This document shows positions 1 to 8,000 of a stretch of DNA of 64,000 bases, piece by piece. The notes beneath the pieces were generated by a model. That model saw nothing but the letters and a program-made list of their open reading frames with translations, did no database searches and was not told where the DNA came from. Positions within the stretch are counted from its first letter, which is position 1. The number at the start of each line of letters is the position of its first letter. A program made the position numbers and the translations under genes. This DNA is from Nonomuraea aurantiaca (GTDB lineage Bacteria; Actinomycetota; Actinomycetes; Streptosporangiales; Streptosporangiaceae), in the NCBI RefSeq assembly GCF_020215705.1, contig NZ_JAIWNB010000012.1:1-64000 (forward strand), given 5' to 3'.

Positions 1-199
1 ACTTGCATCGACTGGAGATTGGGCTTCAGGCAATCCAGCTTTCGCCATATCACGCGGGTCCCCCCGGCACCCCGCCCCTGACCACTGGGCCCGGTCGCCA
101 GGTTTCCTGACATGCTGTTGTCCCCTTCACCTTTCGGATCCAGGTCAGTCATTCGACCCAGGAACCTCCCTCCAAGTCCCTCCCGGCTCTGCCGGGGAT

Positions 200-400
200 G
201 CAACAGAGCGCCTCGCGGCGCACGGGGATCTTTCGACGATCCAGCGGCGCGGAAGAACCTGGAAGCCGACCTGGCCAGCGGCCTTGGTGACCTTCAGGGT
301 GAGGCCGAGGAATCTGCCCACCCAGGCGACCAGCATCCCGGCATAGGCGCTGTCGGCCCAGACCAGGGACAGCTGCGGGTGCAGGCCGCTTACCGCTATT
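200..400 (-). pseudogene. IS5-family transposase C-terminal remnant
   Basis: A minus-strand reading frame carries the pattern of the C-terminal part of IS5-type DDE transposases: LSLVWADSAYAG, then a GLTLKV stretch, then a VLPRRWIVERS end. Only this part survives. The open frame upstream is unrelated, and after WIVERS the expected continuation is lost by a frameshift; a RAGRDLEGGSWVE-like stretch sits in another frame. No terminal repeats could be found. It is a dead fragment next to the two-component genes, typical of an old insertion. The remaining bases from 1 to 541 hold nothing else I can support. Confidence 0.65.
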
Positions 401-541
401 GGGTGCTCCACCAGTACCGGGGCCCTAGCAGATCCAGGAAGCTGCGAACGGAATGGGCAGTGGACTTGCCGTGATAGCCGAGAGTGTCCATGTGATGGCC
501 TCATGTGAGGCGAAGCACCCGGCAGTCGCTTCTGCGCGGGA

Positions 542-1249
542 TTATGCCGGCGATGGTGCGGCGTCCCCGTCGTCGTCCGGCTGGCTGAGGGCTTCCTCGC
601 CGGGGCGGACGAGGCCGCTCTCGTAGGCGATGTGCACCAGTTGGGCGCGGTCACGGGCGTCGAGCTTGGTCAGCAGGCGGCTGACGTACGTGCGGGTCGT
701 CGCGGGGCTGAGGAAGAGCCGCGCCGAGATTTCGGCGTTCGACCGGCCCGCCGCGATCTCGGCGAGCAGCTCGCGCTCCCGCCCGGTCAGCCCGGCGAGC
801 AGGCGTTCGCCGGCGGGGCGGTGCCGTACCGCGACGGCCGCGAGCACGCGCCGGGTGACGGCGGGCGACAGCAGCGCGTCGCCCGCAGCGACGGTGCGCA
901 CGGCGGCGCGCAGCTCGTCGGGCGCGGTGTTCTTCAGCAGGAACCCCGACGCCCCCGCCCGGATGGCGTCGAACAGGTGCTCGTCGGTGTCGAACGTGGT
1001 GAGCACGACCACCCGCACGTCGCGCAGCCGCGCGTCGGCGACGATCCGCCGCGTCGCCTCGATGCCGTCGAGGCCGGGCATGCGGATGTCCATGAGCACG
1101 ACGTCCGGCCGTTCCGCGACCGCGAGCGCGTATCCCGCCGCGCCGTCGGGCGCCTCCCCGGCGACGGTGATGTCGTCCGCGCGTTCGAGCAGCGCGCGCA
1201 GCCCGGCGCGCATCAGCTCCTGGTCGTCGACCAGCGCGACGCGGATCAC
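542..1249 (-). CDS. LuxR/NarL-family response regulator
   Basis: This is the DNA-binding partner of the sensor kinase encoded just upstream. The 235-residue protein has a receiver domain over about residues 1-120. It contains the acidic pair near VALVDDQ, the phospho-acceptor Asp in VVLMDIRMPG and a switch Lys in FLLKN. A LuxR-type helix-turn-helix follows at about 150-215 (LTGRERELLAEIAAGRSN ... YVSRLLTKL). The start is a GTG whose GTGA overlaps the kinase stop, so translation is coupled. The target genes are unknown. The divergent small membrane protein and multicopper oxidase are the nearest candidates, because the kinase gene and that pair share a 58-base intergenic region. Confidence 0.93.
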   Translation of the reverse strand: MIRVALVDDQELMRAGLRALLERADDITVAGEAPDGAAGYALAVAERPDVVLMDIRMPGLDGIEATRRIVADARLRDVRVVVLTTFDTDEHLFDAIRAGASGFLLKNTAPDELRAAVRTVAAGDALLSPAVTRRVLAAVAVRHRPAGERLLAGLTGRERELLAEIAAGRSNAEISARLFLSPATTRTYVSRLLTKLDARDRAQLVHIAYESGLVRPGEEALSQPDDDGDAAPSPA

Positions 1250-2451
1250 CGCCGCGCCACCAGCGGCAGCGACGCCTCGACGCGGAACCCGGCGCCGGGC
1301 CGCGAGGTCACAACCACCCGGCCGCCGAGCAGCGCGGCGCGCTCCCGCATCCCCGTGAGGCCCCGCCCGGCGGGCCCGGCGGTGAGGTCGGCGCCGCGGC
1401 CGTCGTCGGAGACGGTGACGCGGAGCCGGTCGCGTTCGTAACGCAGCCGTAACTCGGCCCTGCTCGCTCCGGCGTGCCGCAGGCAGTTGGTCAGCGCCTC
1501 CTGCACGATGCGGCAGGCGGCGCCGTCGACGACCGCGGGCAGCGGCGCCGGCTCCCCCTCAGTGGCCAGTTCGACGGCGAGCCCGCCCGCGGTGGCCGCG
1601 GCCACCAGTGTGTCGAGGTGGCGCAGGCTGGCGGCCGGGGCGCGGCCCTCTCCCCCGCCCTGGTCTCTGAGCAGGCCGAGGGTGCCGCGCAGTTCGCCGA
1701 TGGCGTCGTCGCCAGCGCGCCTGATGACGGCGAGCGCGGAGCGCGCCGCCTCGGGGTCGCCGTCGAGCGCCTCGCGGGCCACGTCGGCCTGCACGGAGAT
1801 CACGGCGATGGTGTGGCCGAGCACGTCGTGCAGGTCCCTGGCGATGCGCAGCCGTTCCTCCTGCACGCGCCGGCCCGCCTCGCGCTCGCGCTCGGCGGCG
1901 GCGAGGTCCGCGCTGCGGCGCTGCTCGGCGCGCAGCAGCCGGGTGGCCCGTACGGCGGCGCCGAGCGCGATGGCGGCCACCATGAGGCCCAGGGTGGACG
2001 CCAGCTCGAACCCCAGCAGGTATCCGGGGTCCTCACCGTCGCGGAGCCGGAACGTGGTGCTCACCACCACCAGGGCGGCCGCCACGGCGGAGGCGACCAT
2101 GAGCCTGCCCGCCTCGGCGGCGGAGTAGAGCGCCGCCGCGACGGGCAGGGCCAGGCCGATCGGCGGGTAGCCTGCCGCGTAGTAGGCGAGCAGGCCGGTG
2201 GCCGTGGCCACGAGCGCCAGCACGGGGAAGCGGCGCCGCACGAGCATGAGCGCGCCGAGACCGGCCACGAAGGCGTAGGCCGCCGCGTCGGGAGCGCGGT
2301 GGCCGCCGAGGTCCATCGTGACGGCGACGGCGACGACGGCCGACACGGCGACGCCCAGCGCCGCGTCCCCGGCGACCTCGCGATTCCCCTCGATCACGAA
2401 CCCGAGGATAGCCAGCACGGCCGGTGGGCCGCAGTCGCCGGATGTTGACAT
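1246..2451 (-). CDS. NarL-type sensor histidine kinase
   Basis: This 401-residue membrane sensor begins at the ATG of MSTSGD; the open frame runs further upstream, but that extension is low-complexity and overlaps the divergent gene. About five to six hydrophobic segments fill the first 170 residues. A HisKA_3 dimerisation and phosphoacceptor segment follows, with the His of ARDLHDVLGH near residue 207. The GHKL ATPase domain contains the N-box region (IVQEALTNCLRHA), DDGRGAD and GLTGMRERAALLGG. The architecture is that of NarL-type kinases with an unspecialised membrane sensor domain, so the signal cannot be read from the sequence. It is co-transcribed with, and overlaps, the response regulator. 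Confidence 0.92.
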   Translation of the reverse strand: MSTSGDCGPPAVLAILGFVIEGNREVAGDAALGVAVSAVVAVAVTMDLGGHRAPDAAAYAFVAGLGALMLVRRRFPVLALVATATGLLAYYAAGYPPIGLALPVAAALYSAAEAGRLMVASAVAAALVVVSTTFRLRDGEDPGYLLGFELASTLGLMVAAIALGAAVRATRLLRAEQRRSADLAAAEREREAGRRVQEERLRIARDLHDVLGHTIAVISVQADVAREALDGDPEAARSALAVIRRAGDDAIGELRGTLGLLRDQGGGEGRAPAASLRHLDTLVAAATAGGLAVELATEGEPAPLPAVVDGAACRIVQEALTNCLRHAGASRAELRLRYERDRLRVTVSDDGRGADLTAGPAGRGLTGMRERAALLGGRVVVTSRPGAGFRVEASLPLVARR

Positions 2452-2509
2452 CCGCTGTCGCCCCCTGCCGATGACGCGCCGCCTCCCGCCGGGCCTAACG
2501 TGCGGCGGC

Positions 2510-2722
2510 ATGAGAACGCTGGGAGTCGCCATCCTCGGGCTCTTCGCCGGTCTGGCAGCGGGATTTCTGCTGTTCAGCGAGGTGCTGGGCAGGATCGTCG
2601 CAGGTAACGGGCCGGTGGGGCCGCCGTGGACGTTCGTCATCGGGTTCGGCCCGCAGGTGCTGGCCGTCGTGGGCGCGGTGGTCGCCGTCGTGATCGACAA
2701 CGCGCGGAGGGGGAGGTCGTGA
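2510..2722 (+). CDS. Small two-helix membrane protein
   Basis: This is a 70-residue protein with two hydrophobic segments, roughly residues 4-27 and 40-63, separated by a short Gly/Pro-rich loop and closed by a basic tail (RRGRS). I do not recognise a family. Its TGA overlaps the GTG of the multicopper oxidase gene, so the two are translated together. It is also divergent from the sensor kinase at 58 bases. It could be an accessory or anchor protein for the exported oxidase, but that is inference from position only. Confidence 0.7.
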   Translation: MRTLGVAILGLFAGLAAGFLLFSEVLGRIVAGNGPVGPPWTFVIGFGPQVLAVVGAVVAVVIDNARRGRS

Positions 2723-4215
2723 ACGTGTCGAGGCGGCGGCTGCTGCGGGCCGCCGCGGAAGGGCTGGTGCTCGTCCCGCTCGCCGGGTGCTCCCCGGGCG
2801 ACGGCCACGGAACGCCGGGCCGCGGGGGCGCGAACGTGGAGACGGAATCCAGCGCGGGCGCGCTGGTGCGCAGTACGGCCCGGCTGCCCGCGCCGTTCAC
2901 CGTGCCGCTGCCGATCCCCCCTGTGCTACGGCCCGCGCGCACGGACGGCGACGCGGACGTGTACGAGATCACGCAGCGCGTCGGCGAGGCGGAGCTGCTG
3001 CCCGGACTGCGGACCCAGGTGTGGGGGTACGACGGGATCTTCCCCGGGCCGACGATCGTGTCGCGGCGCGGGCGCACCACGATCGTGCGGCACCGCAACG
3101 AGCTGCCCGCCCCCGTGGTCGTGCATCTGCACGGCGGGAGGACTCCGGCCGAACACGACGGGTATCCCACGGACCTGGTCGCGCCCGGAACGGCGCGCGA
3201 GTACGTGTATCCGCTGGACCAGCCCGCGGCCACCCTGTGGTATCACGACCATCGGATGGAGTTCACCGGGCCGCAGGTCTATCGGGGCCTCGCGGGGTTC
3301 CACCTGGTGCGTGACGACGAGGAGGACGCGCTCCCGCTGCCGAAAGGCGACAGGGACGTCCCCCTCATAATCGCCGACCGGTCTTTCGCCGAGGACGGCT
3401 CGCTGCTCTACCCGGACGTGCACAGCGACTACATCAGCGGCGTGCTCGGCGACTGCGTACTGGTGAACGGCGCGCCGTGGCCGGTCATGGAGGTCGCCGC
3501 GGCACGCTACCGGTTCCGGTTGCTGAACGCCTCCAACGCGCGCCGCTACCGGCTCGCGCTCGATCCGCCGCCGCCTTCCGGGCCCGCGTTCGTCCAGGTC
3601 GGCAGCGACCTCGGACTGCTCGGAGCGCCGGTCGGGCACCAGGAGCTGCAGATCGCGCAGGCGAAGCGGTTCGACGTGGTGGTGGACTTCTCCCGGTATC
3701 CGCTCGGGCAGCGGGTGACGCTGGTCAACCGGCTCGGCGAGAACGGCACGGCGAACGTCATGCGGTTCGTGGTGGCGCGCAGGGCGGCCGACGACAGCCG
3801 CGTGCCGTCCCGGCTGGCCGGTTTCGAGCCGCTGTCGCCGTCGGCCGCGGTGGTCGAGCGCACCTTCACCTTCGAGCGGGGCGGCGCGGAACGGCACGGC
3901 ATGCCGGTGTGGACGGTCAACGGCCGGCCGTTCACCCCGGACCACATCGCGGCCGAGCCCGCGCTCGGCACGGTCGAACGGTGGACGCTGCGCGCGCAGA
4001 ACGTGCCGCACCCCGTCCACATCCATCTCGCGCCGTTCCAGGTGCTGGCGGGTGGCCGCTTCGCATCCGGCTGGAAGGACACCGTGGACCTGGCGAGCGG
4101 CGACCAGGCGGAGGTGCTGCTCAGGTTCGACGGCTACCGGGGCACATACGTCTTCCACTGCCACAACCTGGAGCACGAGGACATGATGATGATGGCCAAC
4201 TTCCGGGTCCGCTGA
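2719..4215 (+). CDS. Tat-exported multicopper oxidase (lipoprotein)
   Basis: This 498-residue multicopper oxidase is of the CotA/bilirubin-oxidase-like type. The chosen start is the GTG at 2719, which overlaps the preceding stop and gives VNVSRRRLLRAAAEG, a twin-arginine signal. It ends in the lipobox LAGC, so the mature protein is probably lipid-anchored outside the membrane. All four copper motifs are visible: HLHGG (about residue 135), LWYHDHR (about 172), HPVHIHL (about 431) and HCHNLEHEDM (about 480), which includes the type 1 Cys, His and Met. It oxidises phenolic or metal substrates with reduction of O2; the natural substrate is not readable. The longer open frame from 2626 only adds out-of-context residues. 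Confidence 0.93.
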   Translation: MNVSRRRLLRAAAEGLVLVPLAGCSPGDGHGTPGRGGANVETESSAGALVRSTARLPAPFTVPLPIPPVLRPARTDGDADVYEITQRVGEAELLPGLRTQVWGYDGIFPGPTIVSRRGRTTIVRHRNELPAPVVVHLHGGRTPAEHDGYPTDLVAPGTAREYVYPLDQPAATLWYHDHRMEFTGPQVYRGLAGFHLVRDDEEDALPLPKGDRDVPLIIADRSFAEDGSLLYPDVHSDYISGVLGDCVLVNGAPWPVMEVAAARYRFRLLNASNARRYRLALDPPPPSGPAFVQVGSDLGLLGAPVGHQELQIAQAKRFDVVVDFSRYPLGQRVTLVNRLGENGTANVMRFVVARRAADDSRVPSRLAGFEPLSPSAAVVERTFTFERGGAERHGMPVWTVNGRPFTPDHIAAEPALGTVERWTLRAQNVPHPVHIHLAPFQVLAGGRFASGWKDTVDLASGDQAEVLLRFDGYRGTYVFHCHNLEHEDMMMMANFRVR

Positions 4216-4243
4216 GGCCCGTACGGCCCGCCCCTCGCGGCGG

Positions 4244-4440
4244 TCAGGAGGCGGCGGAATCGAGGTGGGAGAAGGCGGAGCGGGCGGACAGGAGGCTGTG
4301 GCGGAGCGCGCGTTCGAGCCGGTCGGCGTCGTGGGTGAGGCGGGCGAGCTCGGGCGCGGACAGCGCGTCGGCGCCCGACTCGGCGAGGAGCTCCTCGTAG
4401 CGGGGCAGCAGGGCGCCCAGCTCGTCGAGCCGGCACCGAT
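4244..4440 (-). pseudogene. Orphan C-terminal coding fragment, unknown
   Basis: A minus-strand frame encodes a helical, charged stretch (RLDELGALLPRYEELLAESG ... LERALRHSLLSARSAFSHL) ending at a stop. No start codon lies at the head of the sensible part. The frame continues upstream only as an out-of-frame reading of the TetR remnant. It therefore looks like the tail of a gene whose front was lost at the same junction. No family is recognised. Confidence 0.25.
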
Positions 4441-4472
4441 GCCGGCGTGGCGTCCGGTATGCGCTGCCGCGG

Positions 4473-4919
4473 TCAGCGCAGCTTGAGCGTGGCAGCGGCG
4501 TGCTCGATCCAGGCGGCGAGGAACCGCTCCGACGCGAGGTCACCGGGAGTGTGGCCGATCATGGCCCGCAGCACCGGATAGTAGGTCAGGGACGCCAGGA
4601 GCACGGCCGCGGTCGCCTCCGGATCTTCGACGTCGACAGTGCCCAGCGCCTTTTGCGCGATGATCCAGTCGGCCCCTTGGGCGCAGACGTCCGCCAGCAC
4701 CCCTTGCCACATTCGCTCGAAGAGATCGGGAAATTCGTCGGACTCCCGCATCATGATGCGGATCAGATCGCGGTCGCTCTCCAGCACTTCCCACACGACC
4801 CTCGCCATGCGCTCCAGCGTCGCCCGCCCGTCCTCGTCCGCCGGCCGCGCGGCCGTGGCGGCGGTGGCACGCTGCCCGATGATCTCGAGATTCCGCCGCA
4901 CCGCCTCCTCCAGCAGCAT
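4473..4919 (-). pseudogene. TetR-family regulator lacking its DNA-binding domain
   Basis: The open frame gives 148 residues that match the ligand-binding part of TetR regulators, with a typical end (LTYYPVLRAMIGHTPGDLASERFLAAWIEHAAATL). Full-length family members have about 190-210 residues. The first residues here, MLLEEAVRRNLEIIG, correspond to the helix that normally follows the HTH (the KEALLEEA region). No HTH is encoded upstream in any frame up to about 5.2 kb. The gene is cut almost exactly at the domain boundary. It is either a pseudogene or, less likely, a ligand-binding protein that no longer binds DNA. Confidence 0.7.
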
Positions 4920-5195
4920 GCCGGAATGCCGATCCCCTCATCGTTACGACTCCTACCAGGCACTGTAACCGCGCCATCGCGCGAGCGGTGGCACAGGTGT
5001 CGCGGTGTGCGGTGTAACGGCTCAGACCGACAGGCGTTGAAGTCCGTCCCGTGCGCTCCGGCGAAGGAGACGTGCAGGCAGTCGGACTGGGCGTCGATCA
5101 CGAGTCGGGCAGTTGGCGCAGCAGCGCCCCGCAAGATCGTCTCTTTGGAAGCGTACGGGCGGAGCCCGTTCCGTTGTGAACTGTGGAGATACGAA

Positions 5196-5682
5196 TTAAA
5201 ATCCGATAGCCTTTACATTGTAGATTTCGATAGGCGCATCAAAAGGTAGGTCCTGACGACCGTTCTGCTGGTGCCGCCCTCGGGGCGTGGCGGGCTTGCC
5301 CGACTTCGGGCCGGTCTTGTTGGCTTCCGTCCTTGCCGCGATGTTGTCGATCACGATGCTGGCCCGGTTACCCTGGCGCCGTCGTCCGAAGCGGAGATCG
5401 ACAGATCCCTTAGCTTTACCGGAAGCGGCGAAGTCTCTGGTGCACCGTGGATACCGGAATGCCCGTGGCCCGCGAAATGGATCCGCGCGACGCCCCTTCC
5501 TCGACCAAGCGCCATGCCACGGAAGCCCACCCGGGCAGGTTCTCGGTAGAGGACAATTCCTGTTCGACCTGGCCGGAGCGGTCGTCATCGTCGCCGGCAT
5601 CACCCTGATGGCGCAGGCGGCCGGCCTGGCCTGACCCGAGCAGATCACGCGCCGGCCTCCGGTCGGCCAGAATGATCTCCAC
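5196..5682 (-). pseudogene. Frameshifted remnant with a helix-turn-helix-like segment
   Basis: Two overlapping minus-strand frames each look coding in part. One ends with WRLVEEGASRGSISRAT and STVHQRLRR, which reads like a small HTH. The other continues with RASIVIDNIAARTEANKTG and a basic Gly/Pro-rich tail. The switch lies near the end of the HTH-like segment, as expected for a frameshift. No family is assigned. The flanks (4920-5195) contain no convincing gene; 5190-5250 is notably AT-rich for this genome, which suggests acquired or decayed DNA. Confidence 0.35.
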
Positions 5683-5713
5683 GGGGGCACGAGGGATCTC
5701 CGTGTCCCCGTGG
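5679..5713 (+). terminator. Strong 13-bp hairpin before the beta-helix gene
   Basis: CCACGGGGGCACG (5679-5691) pairs with CGTGTCCCCGTGG (5701-5713) across a 9-base loop, with a single G-T wobble. A short T-rich run (ATTTTG) follows at 5719-5724. It ends 27 bases before the ATG of the secreted beta-helix gene. It could terminate upstream transcription, act as an attenuator in the leader of the next gene, or be a protein-binding dyad. Confidence 0.5.
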
Positions 5714-5740
5714 CCATCATTTTGACAAAGGGGCCGACAA

Positions 5741-6961
5741 ATGCGTCAGTTACCGATCCGTCTGCTCGCGGCAGGCGCCGCGCTCACCGCGGCCGTCACG
5801 GGGGCGGCCGTCCTCATGCCGGTGCCACCGGCCGCGGCGTCCCGCGTGGAGGCGACCTGCGCCAACACCACCGGCGACGCCGCCACGCTGCAGGCCGCGA
5901 TCGACTCGTCCAAGGAGGGCGACGAGATCGTCATCAAGGGCCCGTGCCTCATCAACGCCACCATCAGCCTGCTCGACCGGCGCACGTATCGGGGCGACGC
6001 CAAGGCCGGGGCGGTGCTCAGGCAGGCCGACGGCGCCAACCTGCCCGCCCTGCTCGCCTCCGAGGGCTGGCTGAAGAACACCGAGTTCAGCGGCGACACC
6101 GTCCGCCTCGAGAAACTCACCATCGACGGCAACCGGGACAACAACACCGGCACCGTGGGCCTGCTGCTCCGCTCCTGGAACACCCGCGTGTACGACGTCG
6201 ACATCTTCGGCACGCCCTCCGACGGCATCCGCATCAGCAATCCGTCGCAGAACGGCACGCCGCTGCGGAACACCATGGTCAACAGCGTCATCAGCGACGT
6301 CTACATCGAAGGCGCCGCCGAGGCCGGCCTGCGCATTGTCGACCCCGGCAACTCCGTCACCGACTGGACCTTCCAGCGCTCCTGGATCGGTTTCAGCGGC
6401 ACGCACGCCATCCAGAGCGACAACGCCGCCGGATGGACGTTCAGCGACCTGCACCTGTACGCCACCCCCAAGAACGCCATCGACGCCCACCGCTGCTTCG
6501 GCACCTCGATCCACAACAACTACATCGAGGACTTCGGCGCCGAGAGCACCGCGAACCAGACCTACTACGGCATCCGCTGCGACCTGCAGGGCGAGGCCGC
6601 CACCACGATCACGGCCAACCGCATCCACAAGTTCCTGCCGCCGCCGAACGCACTGGCCGAACTCCGCGAGGCGCGCCGACGGGGCGCGGCGCCGCCCGAG
6701 CGCAAGCACGCCGTCTCCGGGCCGCTCCCGCCGGACGTGACCTTCGTCTACCTGGCGCTGGACGCCGTCAACTACGGCGTCGGGCACGCCGCCGTCAACG
6801 GCAACACCATCCTCGGCCACGGCACCAAGCGCGAGACCGGGATGCTGCTGACCAACGGCGACGGGGAGTCGATGTCCGTCGCCTCCAGCGGCAACCTGAT
6901 CGACGACATCAGGGTCCCGCGCAAGATCGGCCCCAAGGTGCGCGTCACCAGGGGCTACTGA
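5741..6961 (+). CDS. Secreted right-handed beta-helix protein
   Basis: This 406-residue protein has a clear signal peptide (about residues 1-32, ending near AAAS). The body follows the pectate-lyase/polygalacturonase-like beta-helix pattern. It opens with an entry segment (ATLQAAIDSSKEGDEIVIKG). Successive coils follow with Asn-rich turns (KLTIDGNRDNNTGTVGLLL, DGIRISNPSQNG, SIHNNYIEDFG). An AAGWTFSDLHLYATPKNAID region suggests exposed loops. Proteins of this shape usually act on or bind acidic plant or microbial polysaccharides, but no lyase catalytic motif is obvious, so the substrate is unassigned. An AAGGGG ribosome site lies 7 bases before the ATG. It stands alone, between a decayed region and a hairpin. 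Confidence 0.8.
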   Translation: MRQLPIRLLAAGAALTAAVTGAAVLMPVPPAAASRVEATCANTTGDAATLQAAIDSSKEGDEIVIKGPCLINATISLLDRRTYRGDAKAGAVLRQADGANLPALLASEGWLKNTEFSGDTVRLEKLTIDGNRDNNTGTVGLLLRSWNTRVYDVDIFGTPSDGIRISNPSQNGTPLRNTMVNSVISDVYIEGAAEAGLRIVDPGNSVTDWTFQRSWIGFSGTHAIQSDNAAGWTFSDLHLYATPKNAIDAHRCFGTSIHNNYIEDFGAESTANQTYYGIRCDLQGEAATTITANRIHKFLPPPNALAELREARRRGAAPPERKHAVSGPLPPDVTFVYLALDAVNYGVGHAAVNGNTILGHGTKRETGMLLTNGDGESMSVASSGNLIDDIRVPRKIGPKVRVTRGY

Positions 6962-6974
6962 CCGGCCTCGCGGG

Positions 6975-6997
6975 CGGCCGCGGTCACCTCGCGGCCG
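6975..6997 (+). terminator. Hairpin after beta-helix gene
   Basis: CGGCCGCG and CGCGGCCG form a perfect 8-bp stem with a 7-base loop, 13 bases after the stop codon. There is no T-run, as is usual in actinomycetes. Confidence 0.45.
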
Positions 6998-7130
6998 TCT
7001 GTCCGGGCCGATCGCACAACCGGCAACGATAGGTAGGTGCCTACGCCCCGACCCCGCTGAGGGGGTCTGCGCTCCCGGCGAGGTCGGAACGGAGGGGATC
7101 TGCGGGGCGTGAGCCGTGGCCTGGCCACGA

Positions 7131-7459
7131 CCGTTGATCAGCGCCCAGCGCCTGGACCATCTGTTCGCCACCCCGGCCACCGGCACGCTGGCCCGCTGCG
7201 TCTACGACCACACCCCGCGCACCAGCCACCTCACCGACCACGCCGCCCTGCTGGCCACCTTCATCCTGGGCGCCCCCGCGTGAGCTCCCCTGCCGTGCAC
7301 TGCTTCAGCTACCTGGCCGCCACCCACACCCTGCACGTGGACAACTACCCGAAGATCAACTACGGGGTCGAGGTCCACGCCACCGACCGATTCATGGCCG
7401 GCGACGGGCCGCTCATCAGCAGTCGAGCCCGAACGATCCCGACGCCGATGATGATGTGA
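7131..7459 (+). pseudogene. Two coupled short coding patches, unknown
   Basis: From 7131 a frame reads coherently (SAQRLDHLFATPATGTLAR ... HAALLATFILGAPA) and stops at 7283. A GTG overlapping that stop opens a 59-residue frame from 7280 to 7459 (SSPAVHCFSYLAATHTLHVD ... EVHATDRFMAGDGPL). The GTGA overlap and the protein-like composition suggest these were real genes. The first lacks a start codon and both are very short, so they look like remnants. I do not recognise the family. Confidence 0.35.
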
Positions 7460-7581
7460 CCGGTTGACGCCGCGATCGATGCCGCGCTTGACGCGTGACC
7501 GGCACCGTCGCCTCAGGCCCGCGCCGGACGGCTGCGACACAAGAGGAGCCGGGTTGATGGGTTTGAGCCTTCTCCAGCGGT

Positions 7582-7935
7582 CTAACGCGATGCGGCGCCG
7601 ATGACCGTGTCGAGCATGGTGCGGGATGTCTGCAGTTCCCGGATCGTAAGGGTGATCCGTTCTCTTTCCCGCTCCAGTTGGGCGACCAGGTCTGGGCAGG
7701 TGGGCACGAGGCGGTCGTCGTCCGCGCGTACGCAGGGCAGGACCTGAGCGATCAAGGTGGTCGTGAGTCCTGCTGCAAGCAGGCAGCGAATACGACGCAC
7801 CGTTTCCACGTCCGCCTCGCTGAAGACCCGGTAGCCGCTCGGCAACCGCTGCGGCGCCAGGAGTCCTTGCTGCTCGTAGTAGCGCAGCAGCCGCTCATGA
7901 ACGCCCGTACGCCGGACCATCTCCTTCATGTGCAT
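7582..7935 (-). CDS. MerR-family transcriptional regulator
   Basis: This is a 117-residue regulator when started at the ATG of MHMKEMVRRTG, which has a GGAGG 8 bases upstream. An upstream ATG at 7974 would add 13 residues but would lie inside the operator. The N-terminal winged helix is typical (MKEMVRRTGVHERLLRYYEQ, LPSGYRVFSEADVETVRRI). A coiled dimerisation helix follows (LVAQLERERERITLTIREL) and the effector tail is short. Cysteines at LPCVRADDD and PTCPDL may bind a thiol-reactive ligand or metal, but this is not established. It is divergent from the hydrolase/MFS pair and should control it through the dyad at 7966-7985. Confidence 0.9.
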   Translation of the reverse strand: MHMKEMVRRTGVHERLLRYYEQQGLLAPQRLPSGYRVFSEADVETVRRIRCLLAAGLTTTLIAQVLPCVRADDDRLVPTCPDLVAQLERERERITLTIRELQTSRTMLDTVIGAASR

Positions 7936-7961
7936 CTGGCCCGCCTCCCACTCGGAGCGAT

Positions 7962-7992
7962 TTGACTCTGACATTGATGTCGGAGTTTAGCG
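7962..7992 (+). promoter_or_regulatory. MerR-type promoter and operator
   Basis: A -35 hexamer TTGACT (7962-7967) is followed by a dyad, CTC-T-GACAT-TG-ATGTC-G-GAG (7966-7985), and then a weak -10 (TTTAGC at 7986 or TAGCGT at 7988). The overlong spacer of 18-20 bases filled by a dyad is the hallmark of promoters that MerR proteins untwist. Transcription from here would start within a base or two of the hydrolase ATG at 8001. Confidence 0.75.
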
Positions 7993-8000
7993 TGACCGGC

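Noticed and set aside
2626..2718. Upstream extension of the multicopper oxidase
   Set aside because: It would overlap the small membrane protein gene and hide the twin-arginine signal. The GTG at 2719 gives a proper signal and coupling.
5722..5727. TTGACA as promoter for the beta-helix gene
   Set aside because: It lies 13 bases before the ATG, leaving no room for a -10 and transcription start ahead of the gene.
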